NCBI RefSeq assembly: GCF_002213425.1
Contig: NZ_NJGV01000018.1
Span: 1-64,000 of the forward strand
DNA: 64,000 nt
Source: Herbaspirillum aquaticum
GTDB taxonomy: Bacteria > Pseudomonadota > Gammaproteobacteria > Burkholderiales > Burkholderiaceae_D
Direction of reading: 5' to 3'
Position numbers and translations under genes: made by a program. Position 1 is the stretch's first letter. Each line of letters starts with the position of its first letter. Below are positions 48,739 to 58,962 of this stretch, one piece after another. A model generated the notes under the pieces. The model worked only from the letters and a program-made list of their open reading frames with translations, ran no database searches and was not told where the DNA came from.

Positions 48739-51501
48739 TTAATGCGCTTCGTCCCAATTCTTACCGATTCCGACCTCGGCAAGCAAGGGAACTTTCAGCT
48801 CCGCAACATTTTTCATCAATTCCGGCAGCTTTTCGCGTACTACGTCAAGCTCATCCTGGGGCACTTCGAGTACTAGTTCATCGTGGACCTGCATGATCAT
48901 GCGGCTCTTCATGCCGGTCGACTCCAGCCAGTCCTGCACGGCGATCATGGCCAGCTTGATGAGATCGGCCGCGGTGCCCTGCATGGGCGCATTGATCGCC
49001 GCGCGCTCGGCGCCTTGCCGGCGCGGGCCGTTGGGCGAGTTGATCTCGGGCAGCCACAGGCGGCGGCCGAAGACGGTTTCCACGTAGCCGCGCGCCTTGG
49101 CCTGCAGGCGCGTTTCATCCATGTAGCGCTTCACGCCCGAGAAACGCATGAAGTACTTGTCGATGTACATCTGCGCGGCGGAACGTTCGATACCCAGGTT
49201 GCCGGCCAGGCCAAAAGCGCTCATGCCGTAGATCAGGCCGAAGTTGATGACCTTGGCATAGCGGCGCTGCTCGGACTCGACCTGCTCGGGGGCGATGCCG
49301 AAGATTTCGGCGGCGGTCGCCTTGTGGATGTCTTCGTTGTTGGCGAAGGCCTTCAGCATGTTCTCGTCTTCGGAGATGTGCGCCATGATGCGCAATTCGA
49401 TCTGCGAATAGTCGGCCGAGACGATCACGCAGCCTTCGGGTGCGACGAAGGCTTCGCGGATGCGGCGGCCTTCGGGCGTGCGGATCGGGATGTTCTGCAG
49501 GTTCGGCTCGTTGGAGGACAGGCGCCCGGTGACCGCCACCGCCTGTGCATAGTTGGTATGCACGCGGCCGGTGGCCGGGTTGATCATCCTGGGCAGCTTG
49601 TCGGTATAGGTGGACTTGAGCTTGGCCAGGCCGCGATAGTCCAGCAGCACCTTGGGCAGCGGATAATCCTCGGCCAGTTTCTGCAGCACTTCCTCATCGG
49701 TGGACGGTGCGCCCGAGGCCGTCTTCTTGACCACTGGCAGCTCCAGCTTGCCGAACAGGATCTCGCCCAGCTGCTTGGGCGAATTCAGGTTGAAGGGTTG
49801 GCCGGCCAGGTCGTAGGCCTGCTGTTCGATTTCCAGCATGCGTTTGCCAAGATCGTGCGATTGCTGGCCCAGGCGCTCGCTGTCGATCAGCACGCCATTG
49901 CGTTCGATCTTCTGCAGCACCACCGAGGTGGGCACTTCGATCTTCTCGTAGATGAAGCGCAGCTTGTCATCATGCTCGATCTGCGGCCACATGGCGTGAT
50001 GCAGGGCCAGCGTGACTTCGGCATCTTCGGCAGCGTATTCGGTGGCGCGTTCAATGGCCACTTCATTGAAACCGATCTGGGAGGCGCCCTTGCCGCAGAC
50101 TTCGGCATAGGTGATGGTCTTGCGCTCCAGGTGGCGCGCAGCCAGGCTGTCCATGTCGTGCGGACGATGCGATTCGAAGACGTAGGATTCCAGCAGCGTG
50201 TCGTGCTTCACGCCCGCCAGGCGCACGCCGTAGTTGGCGAAGATGTGGCTGTCATATTTCAGGTGCTGGCCGAGCTTGGGCTTGCTGGCGTCTTCCAGCC
50301 AGGGCTTCAGTTTGGCCAGCACGTGGTCGCGCGACAATTGTGCGGGGGCATCCTGATAGCTGTGCGCCACCGGAATATAGGCAGCACGGCCCGGCGCGCA
50401 GCACAGCGAGATGCCGACCAGCTCGGCCTGCATCGCGTCCAGCGAGGTGGTCTCGGTATCGACGGCGGTCAGCTCGGCGGCGTTGATGGCAGCGATCCAC
50501 TGATCCAGCTGCGCATCGGTAAGCACGGTCTCGTACTCGACCTTGGGCGCGGCGGCAAAGAGGCCACCCTGGGCCGGCGTTTCCAGTGCCGCAGCGGCAC
50601 TGGCACCAACCAGCGGTGCCTTGGCGCCAGCGGGCTCGCTGCCCTCGCCCAGCTCGCGCAGCCAGGTGCGGAAGTTGTAGCGAGTGAAAAGATCCTTGAG
50701 CACTTCCTTGTCCACCGGCTGCATGGTCAGCGATTCAAGGATGGACTTCATGTGCGCCGACAGGTCGCAATCGGTCTTGACCGTCACCAGTACGCGGCCT
50801 TGTGGCAGCCAGTCCAGGGCTTTGCGCAGGTTCTCGCCAACCACGCCGGTGATCTTGTCGGCATTGGCCATGACGCCATCGAGCGAGCCATAGGCGGAGA
50901 GCCACTTCACGGCCGTCTTGGGGCCGCACTTCTCGACGCCGGGCACGTTGTCGACGGTGTCGCCGATGAGGCTCAGGTAATCGACTATGCGCTCGGGCGG
51001 CACGCCGAATTTTGCGGTCACGCCGGCAATGTCGAGAACTTCATTGCTCATCGTGTTGACCAAGGTAACGTGTTCGTTGACCAATTGGGCCATGTCCTTG
51101 TCGCCGGTGGAAACGATGGTATCGAGTCCGGCGGCGGTGGCTTGGACCGAGAGCGTACCGATGACGTCATCGGCCTCGATGCCCTCGACCATCAGGATCG
51201 GCCAGCCCAGTGCGCGTACCGCGGCGTGGATCGGTTCGATCTGCAATGCCAGGTCTTCCGGCATGGATTTGCGGGTAGCCTTGTAGTCGGGATAGAGATC
51301 ATCACGGAAAGTCTTGCCCTTGGCGTCGAACACACAGGCAACGTAACTTGCGGGATAATCGTTGCGCAGTCGGCGCAGCATATTGATGATGCCGTACAGC
51401 GCACCGGTGGGCGCGCCTTCCGCGTTACGCATATCGGGCAGTGCATGGAAGGCCCGATAGAGGTAACTGGAACCATCAACTAACAACAAGGTTTTTTGCA
51501 T
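48739..51501 (-). CDS. polA: DNA polymerase I
   Basis: Repair and Okazaki-fragment polymerase of 920 aa. The 5'-3' exonuclease domain opens with LLLVDGSSYLYRAFHAL and runs to about 290. The proofreading domain keeps its acidic pair in AVDTETTSLD, so it looks active. The polymerase has SADYSQIELRI (motif A), the O-helix region with NFGLIYGMSAFGLA, and QVHDELVLEV (motif C). The ATG at 51501 gives the standard start; the long frame upstream runs through the neighbouring gene. The start codon abuts that of the divergent LOG gene with no bases between. Confidence 0.97.
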   Translation of the reverse strand: MQKTLLLVDGSSYLYRAFHALPDMRNAEGAPTGALYGIINMLRRLRNDYPASYVACVFDAKGKTFRDDLYPDYKATRKSMPEDLALQIEPIHAAVRALGWPILMVEGIEADDVIGTLSVQATAAGLDTIVSTGDKDMAQLVNEHVTLVNTMSNEVLDIAGVTAKFGVPPERIVDYLSLIGDTVDNVPGVEKCGPKTAVKWLSAYGSLDGVMANADKITGVVGENLRKALDWLPQGRVLVTVKTDCDLSAHMKSILESLTMQPVDKEVLKDLFTRYNFRTWLRELGEGSEPAGAKAPLVGASAAAALETPAQGGLFAAAPKVEYETVLTDAQLDQWIAAINAAELTAVDTETTSLDAMQAELVGISLCCAPGRAAYIPVAHSYQDAPAQLSRDHVLAKLKPWLEDASKPKLGQHLKYDSHIFANYGVRLAGVKHDTLLESYVFESHRPHDMDSLAARHLERKTITYAEVCGKGASQIGFNEVAIERATEYAAEDAEVTLALHHAMWPQIEHDDKLRFIYEKIEVPTSVVLQKIERNGVLIDSERLGQQSHDLGKRMLEIEQQAYDLAGQPFNLNSPKQLGEILFGKLELPVVKKTASGAPSTDEEVLQKLAEDYPLPKVLLDYRGLAKLKSTYTDKLPRMINPATGRVHTNYAQAVAVTGRLSSNEPNLQNIPIRTPEGRRIREAFVAPEGCVIVSADYSQIELRIMAHISEDENMLKAFANNEDIHKATAAEIFGIAPEQVESEQRRYAKVINFGLIYGMSAFGLAGNLGIERSAAQMYIDKYFMRFSGVKRYMDETRLQAKARGYVETVFGRRLWLPEINSPNGPRRQGAERAAINAPMQGTAADLIKLAMIAVQDWLESTGMKSRMIMQVHDELVLEVPQDELDVVREKLPELMKNVAELKVPLLAEVGIGKNWDEAH

Positions 51502-52248
51502 ATGGAACAGAGAGGAAAAAATGTCCCGCGTCTGCGGGAGGTGGGGGACATCGAACGCGCGACGGCCAAGAAGGCGCGCGAGTCGTGGCATGTACTCACG
51601 ATTATGGCAGAATTCATCGAATCGACCGAACGTCTCTCCGAGCTGCGTCCTGCCGTTTCCATCTTCGGTTCTGCCCGGATCAAGCCCGACAATCCCCATT
51701 ATCAACTGTGTGTGGAGATCGCCCGCCTGATCTCCGACGCCGGCTATGCCGTCATCTCCGGCGGCGGCCCCGGCATCATGGAGGCGGCCAACAAGGGCGC
51801 CTACGAAGGCGCATCCCCTTCGGTGGGCCTGAACATCGAACTGCCGCACGAACAGCACGGCAATTCCTGGCAGGACATCTCGCTGTCCTTCCGTCATTTC
51901 TTTGCGCGCAAGGTGGCCTTCGTCAAATACGCCGATGCGTATGTGGTGCTGCCAGGCGGTTTCGGCACTCTGGATGAGCTGACCGAAGCACTGACCCTCA
52001 TGCAGACCGGCAAGTCGCGCATGATGCCGGTGATCCTGGTGGGCAGCCAGTTCTGGGCCGGCCTGGTGGACTGGATCAAGACCCGCCTGGTCGACGACGG
52101 CATGATCTCGCCCAAGGACGTGAACCTGCTGCAGGTGATCGACGAACCTGCCGACGTGCTGGCAGCGATCCAGAAATTCCACGCCGAGAAGTCCAAGCCT
52201 GCGGAAACCCAGCAGGAAGCGGAGCGGCAGAGCGGGATGTACCTGTAA
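51502..52248 (+). CDS. LOG/TIGR00730 family protein (cytokinin riboside 5'-monophosphate phosphoribohydrolase-like)
   Basis: Rossmann-fold nucleotide hydrolase of 248 aa. The diagnostic PGGFGTLDEL and SGGGPGIMEAANKGAYEGA are present. LOG enzymes release the base from AMP or cytokinin nucleotides; in bacteria many act as general nucleotide 5'-monophosphate hydrolases. The start used is ATG 51502, because the segment IERATAKKARESW before the core resembles homologues in related genera; ATG 51604 (MAEFIEST) is the alternative and would leave room for a promoter. It is divergent from polA with the start codons touching. Confidence 0.87.
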   Translation: MEQRGKNVPRLREVGDIERATAKKARESWHVLTIMAEFIESTERLSELRPAVSIFGSARIKPDNPHYQLCVEIARLISDAGYAVISGGGPGIMEAANKGAYEGASPSVGLNIELPHEQHGNSWQDISLSFRHFFARKVAFVKYADAYVVLPGGFGTLDELTEALTLMQTGKSRMMPVILVGSQFWAGLVDWIKTRLVDDGMISPKDVNLLQVIDEPADVLAAIQKFHAEKSKPAETQQEAERQSGMYL

Positions 52249-52273
52249 TCCGCCCTCAGTCATTGCCCCTGCG

Positions 52274-52309
52274 AAGGCCGGCGCGCAGCGATGCGTTCCG
52301 GCCTTTTCC
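52274..52309 (+). terminator. Rho-independent terminator of the LOG gene
   Basis: AAGGCCGG pairs with CCGGCCTT around a 16-base loop that can itself fold (CGC/GCG), followed by TTTCCTTT. It starts 26 bp after the stop of the gene at 51502. Confidence 0.7.
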
Positions 52310-52459
52310 TTTGTACGCGCCAGACCGCGTCGCGCCGTGGATAGGCGAAGAATAGTTCACTTCCCCTCACCAACGTACGATTTGAAACAACCGCCCAAGA
52401 ATTCATGATGCAAGGCAACTACATGAAGCTTCCCTCCATTTTCCTGCCTTTGCATTGCC

Positions 52460-53155
52460 ATGCCCCTCGCCCGCGCCTACTTCACGCAGCTCTTGCTGGG
52501 GACGCTCCACGCAGCACTGCTGCTGTGCCTGTTGCCCCTGGCCGCAGGCGCCACCCTGCTGCTGCTGCCCCACGATCTGCTGCAGCAATGGGGACTGCAC
52601 CAGTGGCGCAGCGCACTGCAGCAACATCGTGAAAACCTGTACTGGCTGGCGGCCATGCTCATGGCCGGCACCCTGGCCTGGTTTTACTACGGCATGGGCC
52701 GAGTCATCGTGCTGGCCAAGCCGCGCTGGCGTACGGCCTACCAGACGACCACCCTGCTCTACATGCTGGTGATGAGCTATGGCGTGGCCATCGCGCTGGT
52801 GAGCACCACCCGCCCGCACTACCGCCAATGCGAGATGTACACCCAGAAGCTCAATGGCGGCCTGCGCCATTACCGGGGCGAGCAGTTCCGCGTCGAATTG
52901 TGCGGCAGCGGTAGCGATGCCAACCGGCGCGATCATATCCGCCTGCGGATCTTCGATGAGAAGGGGGAAGCACGCGCGGTACGATACTTCACCGTGCACT
53001 GGGGCGGTCCCTACCCGCAGCTGATCGACTACGCGCGCGACCACCTGGCTTACTTCGACGCCAGCGAAGGCGAAGATGAAGATTTCGTCAAGGTCGTCCC
53101 CATGCCGCCCACCCTGGCCGACTGGATCAGCACCCGTATCCCGCTGCTGGACTAG
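52460..53155 (+). CDS. Uncharacterised membrane protein
   Basis: A 231-aa protein that was not recognised. Two to three hydrophobic segments lie in the first 115 residues (about 9-37, 60-80 and 96-115), then a soluble C-terminal part of about 115 residues with two Cys (QCEMYT and ELCGSG) that could form a disulfide in the periplasm, and an acidic patch EGEDEDF. No Shine-Dalgarno is clear. It lies between the LOG gene and the DUF2782 gene. Codon use is like its neighbours, so it is probably a real lineage-specific gene. Confidence 0.65.
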   Translation: MPLARAYFTQLLLGTLHAALLLCLLPLAAGATLLLLPHDLLQQWGLHQWRSALQQHRENLYWLAAMLMAGTLAWFYYGMGRVIVLAKPRWRTAYQTTTLLYMLVMSYGVAIALVSTTRPHYRQCEMYTQKLNGGLRHYRGEQFRVELCGSGSDANRRDHIRLRIFDEKGEARAVRYFTVHWGGPYPQLIDYARDHLAYFDASEGEDEDFVKVVPMPPTLADWISTRIPLLD

Positions 53156-53304
53156 CGCGGGGGCCGGATCACACGCAAAGCGGCCACCCGCACTCGCGTT
53201 CGCCTGTTGCCTTATTGATCATTTCGATGAAGAAACGCGAGGGCCCCGCCTTGATGGTTTGCTACAATGAAGAAAACGACACCCCCCTTTTTCTTCACAA
53301 GATC

Positions 53305-53742
53305 ATGAAACCATCCCAACTCCGGTTCAAAGAGTCCCTGGCAGCCGTGCTGCTGTGCGCATCGGCTGGCCTGGCCGCACCACTGGCCCTGGCGCAAACG
53401 CCGCCTGCCGGCCTGGCTGCCCAGCCGGCCCCGCCGCCGCCCGAACTGGAGAAGCTGGAAGAAGGCGAACCGCCGGCCGTGACCATCCGCAAGCCGGGCG
53501 AAGACAGCCGCACCCAGGGCAACAGCATCAAGGAACGCCGCGACCACGGCCAGACCAAGGAAATCGAAGTCAAGTCCGGTCCCAGCACCTACTACGTGCG
53601 TCCCAACCCGCAGCTGGGTGGCTCCACCCCGGGCGACGCACAAAGCCCGCCGCCGAGCTCGGCCCAATGGAAGGTCGGCGAGTTCGACTGGGGTGTCAAG
53701 AAGCCCCAGGAAGGCGACACCGACGGCACCACCAAGAAGTGA
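53305..53742 (+). CDS. DUF2782 family small exported protein
   Basis: A 145-aa protein with a signal peptide (hydrophobic core about 12-27, ending ALALAQ) and a Pro/Ala-rich linker. The core has PAVTIRKPGED, VKSGPSTYYVRPN and a C-terminal VGEFDWG typical of DUF2782. Function unknown; the family is often found beside polA and homoserine kinase, as here. The start ATG 53305 gives the signal peptide directly; the longer frame from 53215 has no such feature. Confidence 0.82.
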   Translation: MKPSQLRFKESLAAVLLCASAGLAAPLALAQTPPAGLAAQPAPPPPELEKLEEGEPPAVTIRKPGEDSRTQGNSIKERRDHGQTKEIEVKSGPSTYYVRPNPQLGGSTPGDAQSPPPSSAQWKVGEFDWGVKKPQEGDTDGTTKK

Positions 53743-53806
53743 TCCCGTGATCGCGCACCTCGCCACGCGGTGACGGTGCGCCATCGCCAGCGATCAAGCG
53801 CATCAC

Positions 53807-53827
53807 CCGGCCGCACTGCGCGGCCGG
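53807..53827. repeat. GC-rich hairpin between DUF2782 and thrB
   Basis: CCGGCCGC and GCGGCCGG form a perfect eight-base stem around ACTGC, 65 bp after the DUF2782 stop and 100 bp before thrB. There is no T-run, so it may be an attenuating structure rather than a true terminator. Confidence 0.5.
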
Positions 53828-53926
53828 TCCAGGAACAGGAAGGACGGCGCAACTGCCCTCCCCCTCGCGCAGCGGCCGGACTTGCCGGCAGCGCGCCCCA
53901 GCCAGCATCCTCTATTCATTTTCGTC

Positions 53927-54880
53927 ATGGCAGTCTTTACACCGGTCAGTCTGGAACAACTCTCGGACTGGATTGAACAATTCCCGCTCGGCCGCGCCAC
54001 CTCGATCAAGGGCATCTCCTCGGGCATCGAAAACAGCAACTTCTTCATCGGCACGGAGCAAGGCGAATATGTGCTGACCCTGTTCGAAAAGCTGCATATC
54101 GAACAACTGCCCTTCTACCTGGAACTGATGCGCCACCTGGCGCAGCGCGGCATCCCTGTGCCGGCGCCGGTACCCAACGACAAGGGCGCCATCGTCAACC
54201 TGCTCAACGACAAGCCGGCGGCCATCGTCAGCAAGCTCGAAGGCCAGTCGCAGCTCGATCCGCAACCGGTGCACTGCGCCGCGCTGGGCGACATGCTGGC
54301 GCGCATGCACCTGGCGGCCAAGGATTTCAAGATCCTGCAGCCCAACCTGCGCGGCCTGGCCTGGTGGCTGGAAACCACCCCGGCGGTACTGCCCTTCCTG
54401 CCGGCCGAGCTGGGCCAACTGCTGGCCAGCGAAGTGCAATACCAGAAGGACTTCGCCGCCACCCCCGACTACCGCGCCCTGCCGCGCGGACCGGTGCATG
54501 CCGACCTGTTCCGCAACAATGCGATGTTCGTGGGGGAGCAACTCTCGGGCATCTTCGATTTCTATTTCGCCGGTTGCGATACCTGGCTCTTCGACCTGGC
54601 CGTCACCGTCAATGACTGGTGCGTGGACCTGGAGACAGGCGTGCTCGATACCGCCCGCAGCCAAGCCATGCTGGCCGCCTACCGTGCCGTGCGTCCGTTC
54701 TCGCAGGCCGAAGGCATCGCCTGGCAGCCCATGCTGCGTGCCGCTGCGCTGCGCTTCTGGCTCTCGCGCCTGTACGATTTCTACCTGCCGCGCGAAGCCG
54801 AAATGCTCACGCCGCACGACCCCACACACTTCGAACGCATCCTGCGCCTGCGCATCAAGGATGCGCCACCGGCGCTGTAA
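53927..54880 (+). CDS. thrB: Homoserine kinase (ThrB2, choline-kinase-like type)
   Basis: Phosphorylates homoserine on the way to threonine. The 317-aa protein has the aminoglycoside-phosphotransferase fold, not the GHMP fold of E. coli ThrB. Marks are GIENSNFFI at the N-lobe, the catalytic loop [14 protein letters not shown] and the metal segment [11 protein letters not shown]. The ATG at 53927 gives the standard [12 protein letters not shown] start. It is followed after 11 bp by the membrane protein gene at 54892. Confidence 0.94.
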   Translation: MAVFTPVSLEQLSDWIEQFPLGRATSIKGISSGIENSNFFIGTEQGEYVLTLFEKLHIEQLPFYLELMRHLAQRGIPVPAPVPNDKGAIVNLLNDKPAAIVSKLEGQSQLDPQPVHCAALGDMLARMHLAAKDFKILQPNLRGLAWWLETTPAVLPFLPAELGQLLASEVQYQKDFAATPDYRALPRGPVHADLFRNNAMFVGEQLSGIFDFYFAGCDTWLFDLAVTVNDWCVDLETGVLDTARSQAMLAAYRAVRPFSQAEGIAWQPMLRAAALRFWLSRLYDFYLPREAEMLTPHDPTHFERILRLRIKDAPPAL

Positions 54881-54891
54881 CCACTGGAGCT

Positions 54892-55695
54892 ATGGAAAAG
54901 ATCCCCGCACACATCGGCTGGTCCTGGGTCAAACAGGGCTTTGTCCTGTTCAGAAAACAACCGGCCGAAATCTCCACGCTGTTCCTGGCCTACATGTTCC
55001 TGATGCTGGCCCTGGGCATCATCCCGGTGCTCGGCCAGATGCTGCCGCTGATCCTGATCCCGCTGTTCTCGATGTCCTTCATGCAGGCCTGCGCGCAGAT
55101 CGAGCGGGGTGAACGGGTCTTCCCCAACCTGCTGTTGATCGCCTTCCGCAGTCCGGCACGCAATACCTTGCTCAAGCTCGGCCTGCTCTACCTGCTGGTG
55201 GCCACGCTGGTGGTGGCGGCCTCAGCCCTGGCCGATGGCGGCACCTTCTGGAAAGCCATGATGGGCGGCGGCCTGTCGACCCAGGAACTGGAAAGCGCCG
55301 CCGGCAGCATGCGCATCGCCATGCTGGTGGCGGCTGCCCTCTACGTGCCGGCGGCCATGGCCTTCTGGTATGCGGCGCCGTTGATCATGTGGCAGCAGAT
55401 GCCGCTGGGGAAGGCGCTGTTCTACAGCTTCTTCACCGTGCGCCGCGCCGGCCGGGCCTTCCTGGTCTACGGCCTGGCCTGGATCGTGATCGCCATCGTG
55501 GTGCCCACGGTCATCAGCATGGCCATCACGCTGCTGACCGGCAGCATCGCGGTGGTGTTCTTCATCCTGCTGCCGATCTCGATAATATTGACGGTCATCA
55601 TGTACTGTTCCTTCTATCCGACCTACACTAGCGTCTTCGGAAAGCCCCGCAGAGGGTCCGACAGCCCGCACAAAGGAGACAATCCCATCGTCTGA
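54892..55695 (+). CDS. BPSS1780-family multi-pass membrane protein
   Basis: A 267-aa protein with about five or six hydrophobic segments starting near residue 30. It begins MEKIPAHIGWSWVKQGFVLF and resembles the BPSS1780/YciC-like membrane family known from Burkholderiales; function unknown. GGAG lies very close before the ATG. It is 11 bp after thrB and probably cotranscribed. The end is hydrophilic and basic (FGKPRRGSDSPHKG). Confidence 0.8.
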   Translation: MEKIPAHIGWSWVKQGFVLFRKQPAEISTLFLAYMFLMLALGIIPVLGQMLPLILIPLFSMSFMQACAQIERGERVFPNLLLIAFRSPARNTLLKLGLLYLLVATLVVAASALADGGTFWKAMMGGGLSTQELESAAGSMRIAMLVAAALYVPAAMAFWYAAPLIMWQQMPLGKALFYSFFTVRRAGRAFLVYGLAWIVIAIVVPTVISMAITLLTGSIAVVFFILLPISIILTVIMYCSFYPTYTSVFGKPRRGSDSPHKGDNPIV

Positions 55696-55723
55696 CGCGT
55701 CATTCCCGTCAGGCAGGACCTTG

Positions 55724-55746
55724 CGCCAGGCTGTCGCTGCCTGGCG
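55724..55746 (+). terminator. Candidate terminator hairpin after the thrB operon
   Basis: CGCCAGGC pairs perfectly with GCCTGGCG around a seven-base loop, 28 bp after the stop at 55695. GGACC and GGTCC outside can extend the stem. A T-run is lacking. Confidence 0.4.
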
Positions 55747-55854
55747 TGCCTGGTCCGACGTGTTCGCAAGGGAGAGGCGAACACCTCCGGCACCACCGCC
55801 CGCCCCCGCCAGCTGGACTTTCCATCAACACAGCTTCTTACACGGGGGTATCAG

Positions 55855-57417
55855 ATGCGCATGAACATGCCGGTCACAGGGCAGGAACGCCTGCTCATCG
55901 ATGGCAAGGCCATCGTTTCCAAGACCGATCTCCAAGGCAACATCACCTACGTCAATCCCTACTTCATCGAGATCAGCGGTTTCGAGGAAGAGGAATTGCT
56001 GGGCGCGCCGCAAAACCTGATCCGCCATCCCGACATGCCGCCCGAGGCTTTCGCCGACATGTGGGCCACCATCAAGGGCGGCATGCCCTGGACCGGGCTG
56101 GTCAAGAACCGCAGCAAGAGCGGCGATCATTACTGGGTCCGCGCCAACGTGACGCCCATCCGTGAGAGCGGCCAGGTAGTCGGCTACATGTCGGTTCGTA
56201 CCAAGCCCGAACGCGCGGCGGTGGAAGGGGCCGAGAAGCTCTACGCAAGCATGCGCCGTGGCCAGGCCAAGGGCATTGCCTTGCATCGTGGTGAAGTCGT
56301 GCGCACGGGGCTGGCGGGATGGATCGGCAAGCTCGGCCGCATGCAATTGAACACCCGCCTGAACTGGTCGATGGGCGTGATGCTGGCGATCCAGGTCGCT
56401 GTCGTCCTGGCCGGCATGCTGACGCTGCACCAGTGGTGGATCAGCGCGCTGGCGGCGGCGTCAGCACTGCTGTCGATCGTGCAGTGGATCGCCCTGCGTG
56501 CCGCGCTCATCAAGCCGCTGCAGCAGGCACTCGATATCACCCACGCCATCACGGGGGGCGACCTCTCGGTACGCATCGAGACCGGCCGCCATGATGAACT
56601 GGGCCGCCTGCTGGCCTCGCTGCGCCAGATGAACGTGAACCTGACCGCCATCATCGGCGACGTGCGTTCCAACGTCGAGACCATCAACCTGGCCACCCGC
56701 GAAATCGCCACCGGCAACATGGACCTCTCGCGCCGCACCGAACAGCAGGCCGCCAATCTGGAAGAAACGGCATCGAGCATGCACCAGCTGGCCGGCACCG
56801 TGCGCCAGAATGCGGATCACGCGGGCCAGGCCAACGAGCTGGCCGGTACCGCATCGTCCATCGCCATGCGCGGCGGCGATGCCGTGGCCAGTACCGGCAC
56901 GACGATGAACGAGATCAGCGAATCCTCCAACAAGATCGTGGACATCATTGGCCTGATCGACAGCATCGCCTTCCAGACCAATATCCTGGCCCTCAACGCC
57001 GCCGTGGAAGCGGCGCGCGCCGGTGAGCAGGGACGCGGCTTTGCCGTGGTGGCTTCGGAAGTGCGCATGCTGGCGCAGCGCTCGGCCGCGGCGGCCAAGG
57101 AGATCAAGCAGTTGATCGACGATTCGGTGGCCAAGGTGGAAGTGGGCAATCGCCAGGTCGAGCAGGCCAGCAGCACCATGCGCGACATCGTGGCCTCGGT
57201 GCAGCGGGTCTCGGGCATCATGAGCGAGATCAACGAAGCCACCCAGCAGCAGAGTGCGGGCATCAACCAGGTGCATGAAGCCATCACGCAGATGGATGCC
57301 AGCACCCAGCAGAATGCCTCGCTGGTGGAGGAAGCCGCAGCAGCGGCCACCAGCCTGGAAGAGCAGACGATGCGCTTGCTGCAGGCGATTTCGGTGTTCA
57401 AGTTCCAGCGCAAGTAA
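55855..57417 (+). CDS. aer: Aer-like PAS-domain chemoreceptor
   Basis: Energy/redox taxis receptor of 520 aa. The N-terminal PAS domain (about 15-120) has [26 protein letters not shown] and [20 protein letters not shown], matching the FAD-binding PAS of E. coli Aer. A membrane hairpin (about 170-215) is followed by HAMP and the signalling coiled coil with the tip [20 protein letters not shown]. There is no periplasmic ligand domain, as expected for a cytoplasmic redox sensor. No C-terminal receptor-tether pentapeptide is seen. Confidence 0.92.
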   Translation: MRMNMPVTGQERLLIDGKAIVSKTDLQGNITYVNPYFIEISGFEEEELLGAPQNLIRHPDMPPEAFADMWATIKGGMPWTGLVKNRSKSGDHYWVRANVTPIRESGQVVGYMSVRTKPERAAVEGAEKLYASMRRGQAKGIALHRGEVVRTGLAGWIGKLGRMQLNTRLNWSMGVMLAIQVAVVLAGMLTLHQWWISALAAASALLSIVQWIALRAALIKPLQQALDITHAITGGDLSVRIETGRHDELGRLLASLRQMNVNLTAIIGDVRSNVETINLATREIATGNMDLSRRTEQQAANLEETASSMHQLAGTVRQNADHAGQANELAGTASSIAMRGGDAVASTGTTMNEISESSNKIVDIIGLIDSIAFQTNILALNAAVEAARAGEQGRGFAVVASEVRMLAQRSAAAAKEIKQLIDDSVAKVEVGNRQVEQASSTMRDIVASVQRVSGIMSEINEATQQQSAGINQVHEAITQMDASTQQNASLVEEAAAAATSLEEQTMRLLQAISVFKFQRK

Positions 57418-57426
57418 GCACCGCGC

Positions 57427-58899
57427 TCAAGCACTCTCTCCCTGCAAGGGCGCAAACGGGGCATAGATCGCCCGATAGCGCTGCAACCGCACCTGCAGGG
57501 CCGCATGCCTTGCCGCATCGGGCTGGTACAGCGCCTGCTGTGCCGGCTTGCGGCACACCTCGGCTTCATCGCCGCCATCGGCCAGCCAGGCCAGGCGCGC
57601 CGCACCCAGCGCGCCACCGGCCTCGCTGCCCACATGGGTGACGATGCGCACCTGCAGCGCGTCGGCCAGCAACTGTGCCCAATACACACTGCGCGCGCCA
57701 CCCCCGACCAGCGACAATTCGGCCACATCGGTGCCCGCCGCTCGCAACGCATCGAGCCCATCCACCATGCCGAAGGCCACGCCTTCGAGCACCGCATAGC
57801 CGAGTGCGGCGCGCTGGTGTTCCGGTGTCAGCCCGTGGAAGACGCCGGTGGCATAGGGATCGTTGTGCGGTGTGCGTTCACCCGACAGGTAAGGCAGGAA
57901 CAGCGGCGCATTGTTGCGCGCTTCCTCATCAAGCTGTTCGATCTCGGCCAGCAGGCTCTTCTCATCGACTGAACACAAGCGGCAGAACCAGCGCAGGCAA
58001 CTGGCCGCCGAGAGCATCACGCTCATCTGGTGCCAGCGCTGCGGTAGGGTATGGCAGAAGGCGTGAATGGCGCGCCCCGGATTCGGGCGGAAGCGGTCAT
58101 TGACCACGAACAGCACACCGGAAGTGCCCAATGAGAGAAAACCATCACCGGGCTTGACCGCACCGATGCCCACGGCACTGGCCGCACCGTCGCCGGCGCC
58201 ACCGGCCATGATCACGTCCGCACGCAAACCCCAGGCCTGCGCGACTTCCGGCAACAGCGTGCCTGACACTGCGCTGCCATCGACCAGCGCCGGCATCTGA
58301 TCGCGCCGCATGCCGGAGGCGGCCAGCAGTTCGTCGGACCAGTTGCGGCCTTCCACGTCCAGCCACAGCGTACCGGCCGCGTCCGACGGATCGCACACCT
58401 TGCGCCCGGTCATCATGAAACGCAACCAATCCTTGGGTAGCAGGACCGTCGCGATGCGCGCAAACAGTTGTGGTTCATGACGCGCCACCCACAGCAGCTT
58501 GGGCGCGGTGAAGCCCGGCATGGCCAGGTTGCCGGCGATACCATGCAGGCGCGGTGCGCGGCGTTCCAGCTCGGCGCATTCGGGAGCACTGCGCGAATCG
58601 CTCCAGAGGATGGCCGGACGCAGCACGGCATCCTGTGCATCCATCAGCACGGCACCATGCATCTGGCCGGACAGGCCGATGGCGCGGATGAGGCCGAAGC
58701 GCTCACTGCCGAGCTGTTCGCGCAGCTTGTCCACGGTCGCGCAGGTGGCCTGCCACCAGTCGGCCGGGCTCTGCTCGGACCAGCGCGGATGCGGACGCGA
58801 GACCGTCAGCGTACTGCCGGCCAGTGCCAGCAGCGCGCCCGTCTCGTCGATCACCACCGCCTTGACCTCGGACGTACCCAGGTCGATCCCAAGATACAT
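57427..58899 (-). CDS. xylB: Xylulokinase
   Basis: FGGY-family kinase of 490 aa that phosphorylates D-xylulose to xylulose 5-phosphate. It has YLGIDLGTSEVKAVV at the ATP site, GLSGQMHGAVL and ILWSDSR at the sugar site, and LVGGGARS in the second lobe. It follows the D-arabinitol dehydrogenase gene on the minus strand, so the two give arabinitol to xylulose to xylulose 5-phosphate. It converges with the aer gene, nine bases apart. Confidence 0.95.
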   Translation of the reverse strand: MYLGIDLGTSEVKAVVIDETGALLALAGSTLTVSRPHPRWSEQSPADWWQATCATVDKLREQLGSERFGLIRAIGLSGQMHGAVLMDAQDAVLRPAILWSDSRSAPECAELERRAPRLHGIAGNLAMPGFTAPKLLWVARHEPQLFARIATVLLPKDWLRFMMTGRKVCDPSDAAGTLWLDVEGRNWSDELLAASGMRRDQMPALVDGSAVSGTLLPEVAQAWGLRADVIMAGGAGDGAASAVGIGAVKPGDGFLSLGTSGVLFVVNDRFRPNPGRAIHAFCHTLPQRWHQMSVMLSAASCLRWFCRLCSVDEKSLLAEIEQLDEEARNNAPLFLPYLSGERTPHNDPYATGVFHGLTPEHQRAALGYAVLEGVAFGMVDGLDALRAAGTDVAELSLVGGGARSVYWAQLLADALQVRIVTHVGSEAGGALGAARLAWLADGGDEAEVCRKPAQQALYQPDAARHAALQVRLQRYRAIYAPFAPLQGESA

Positions 58900-58962
58900 G
58901 GTGCTCCTCGTTATTCGTTATTGAACGGCAATTCTATGACGCCTTGGGCACAAAAGGCAGCG

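Noticed and set aside
48883-51483. Plus-strand frame of 866 codons opposite polA
   Set aside because: PolA motifs are complete on the minus strand. The antisense product is a repetitive His/Gly/Val mixture with no known fold.
58920-58940. CGTTATT repeated twice just upstream of xylB
   Set aside because: Only seven bases, and short enough to be chance; no palindrome or promoter fits it.
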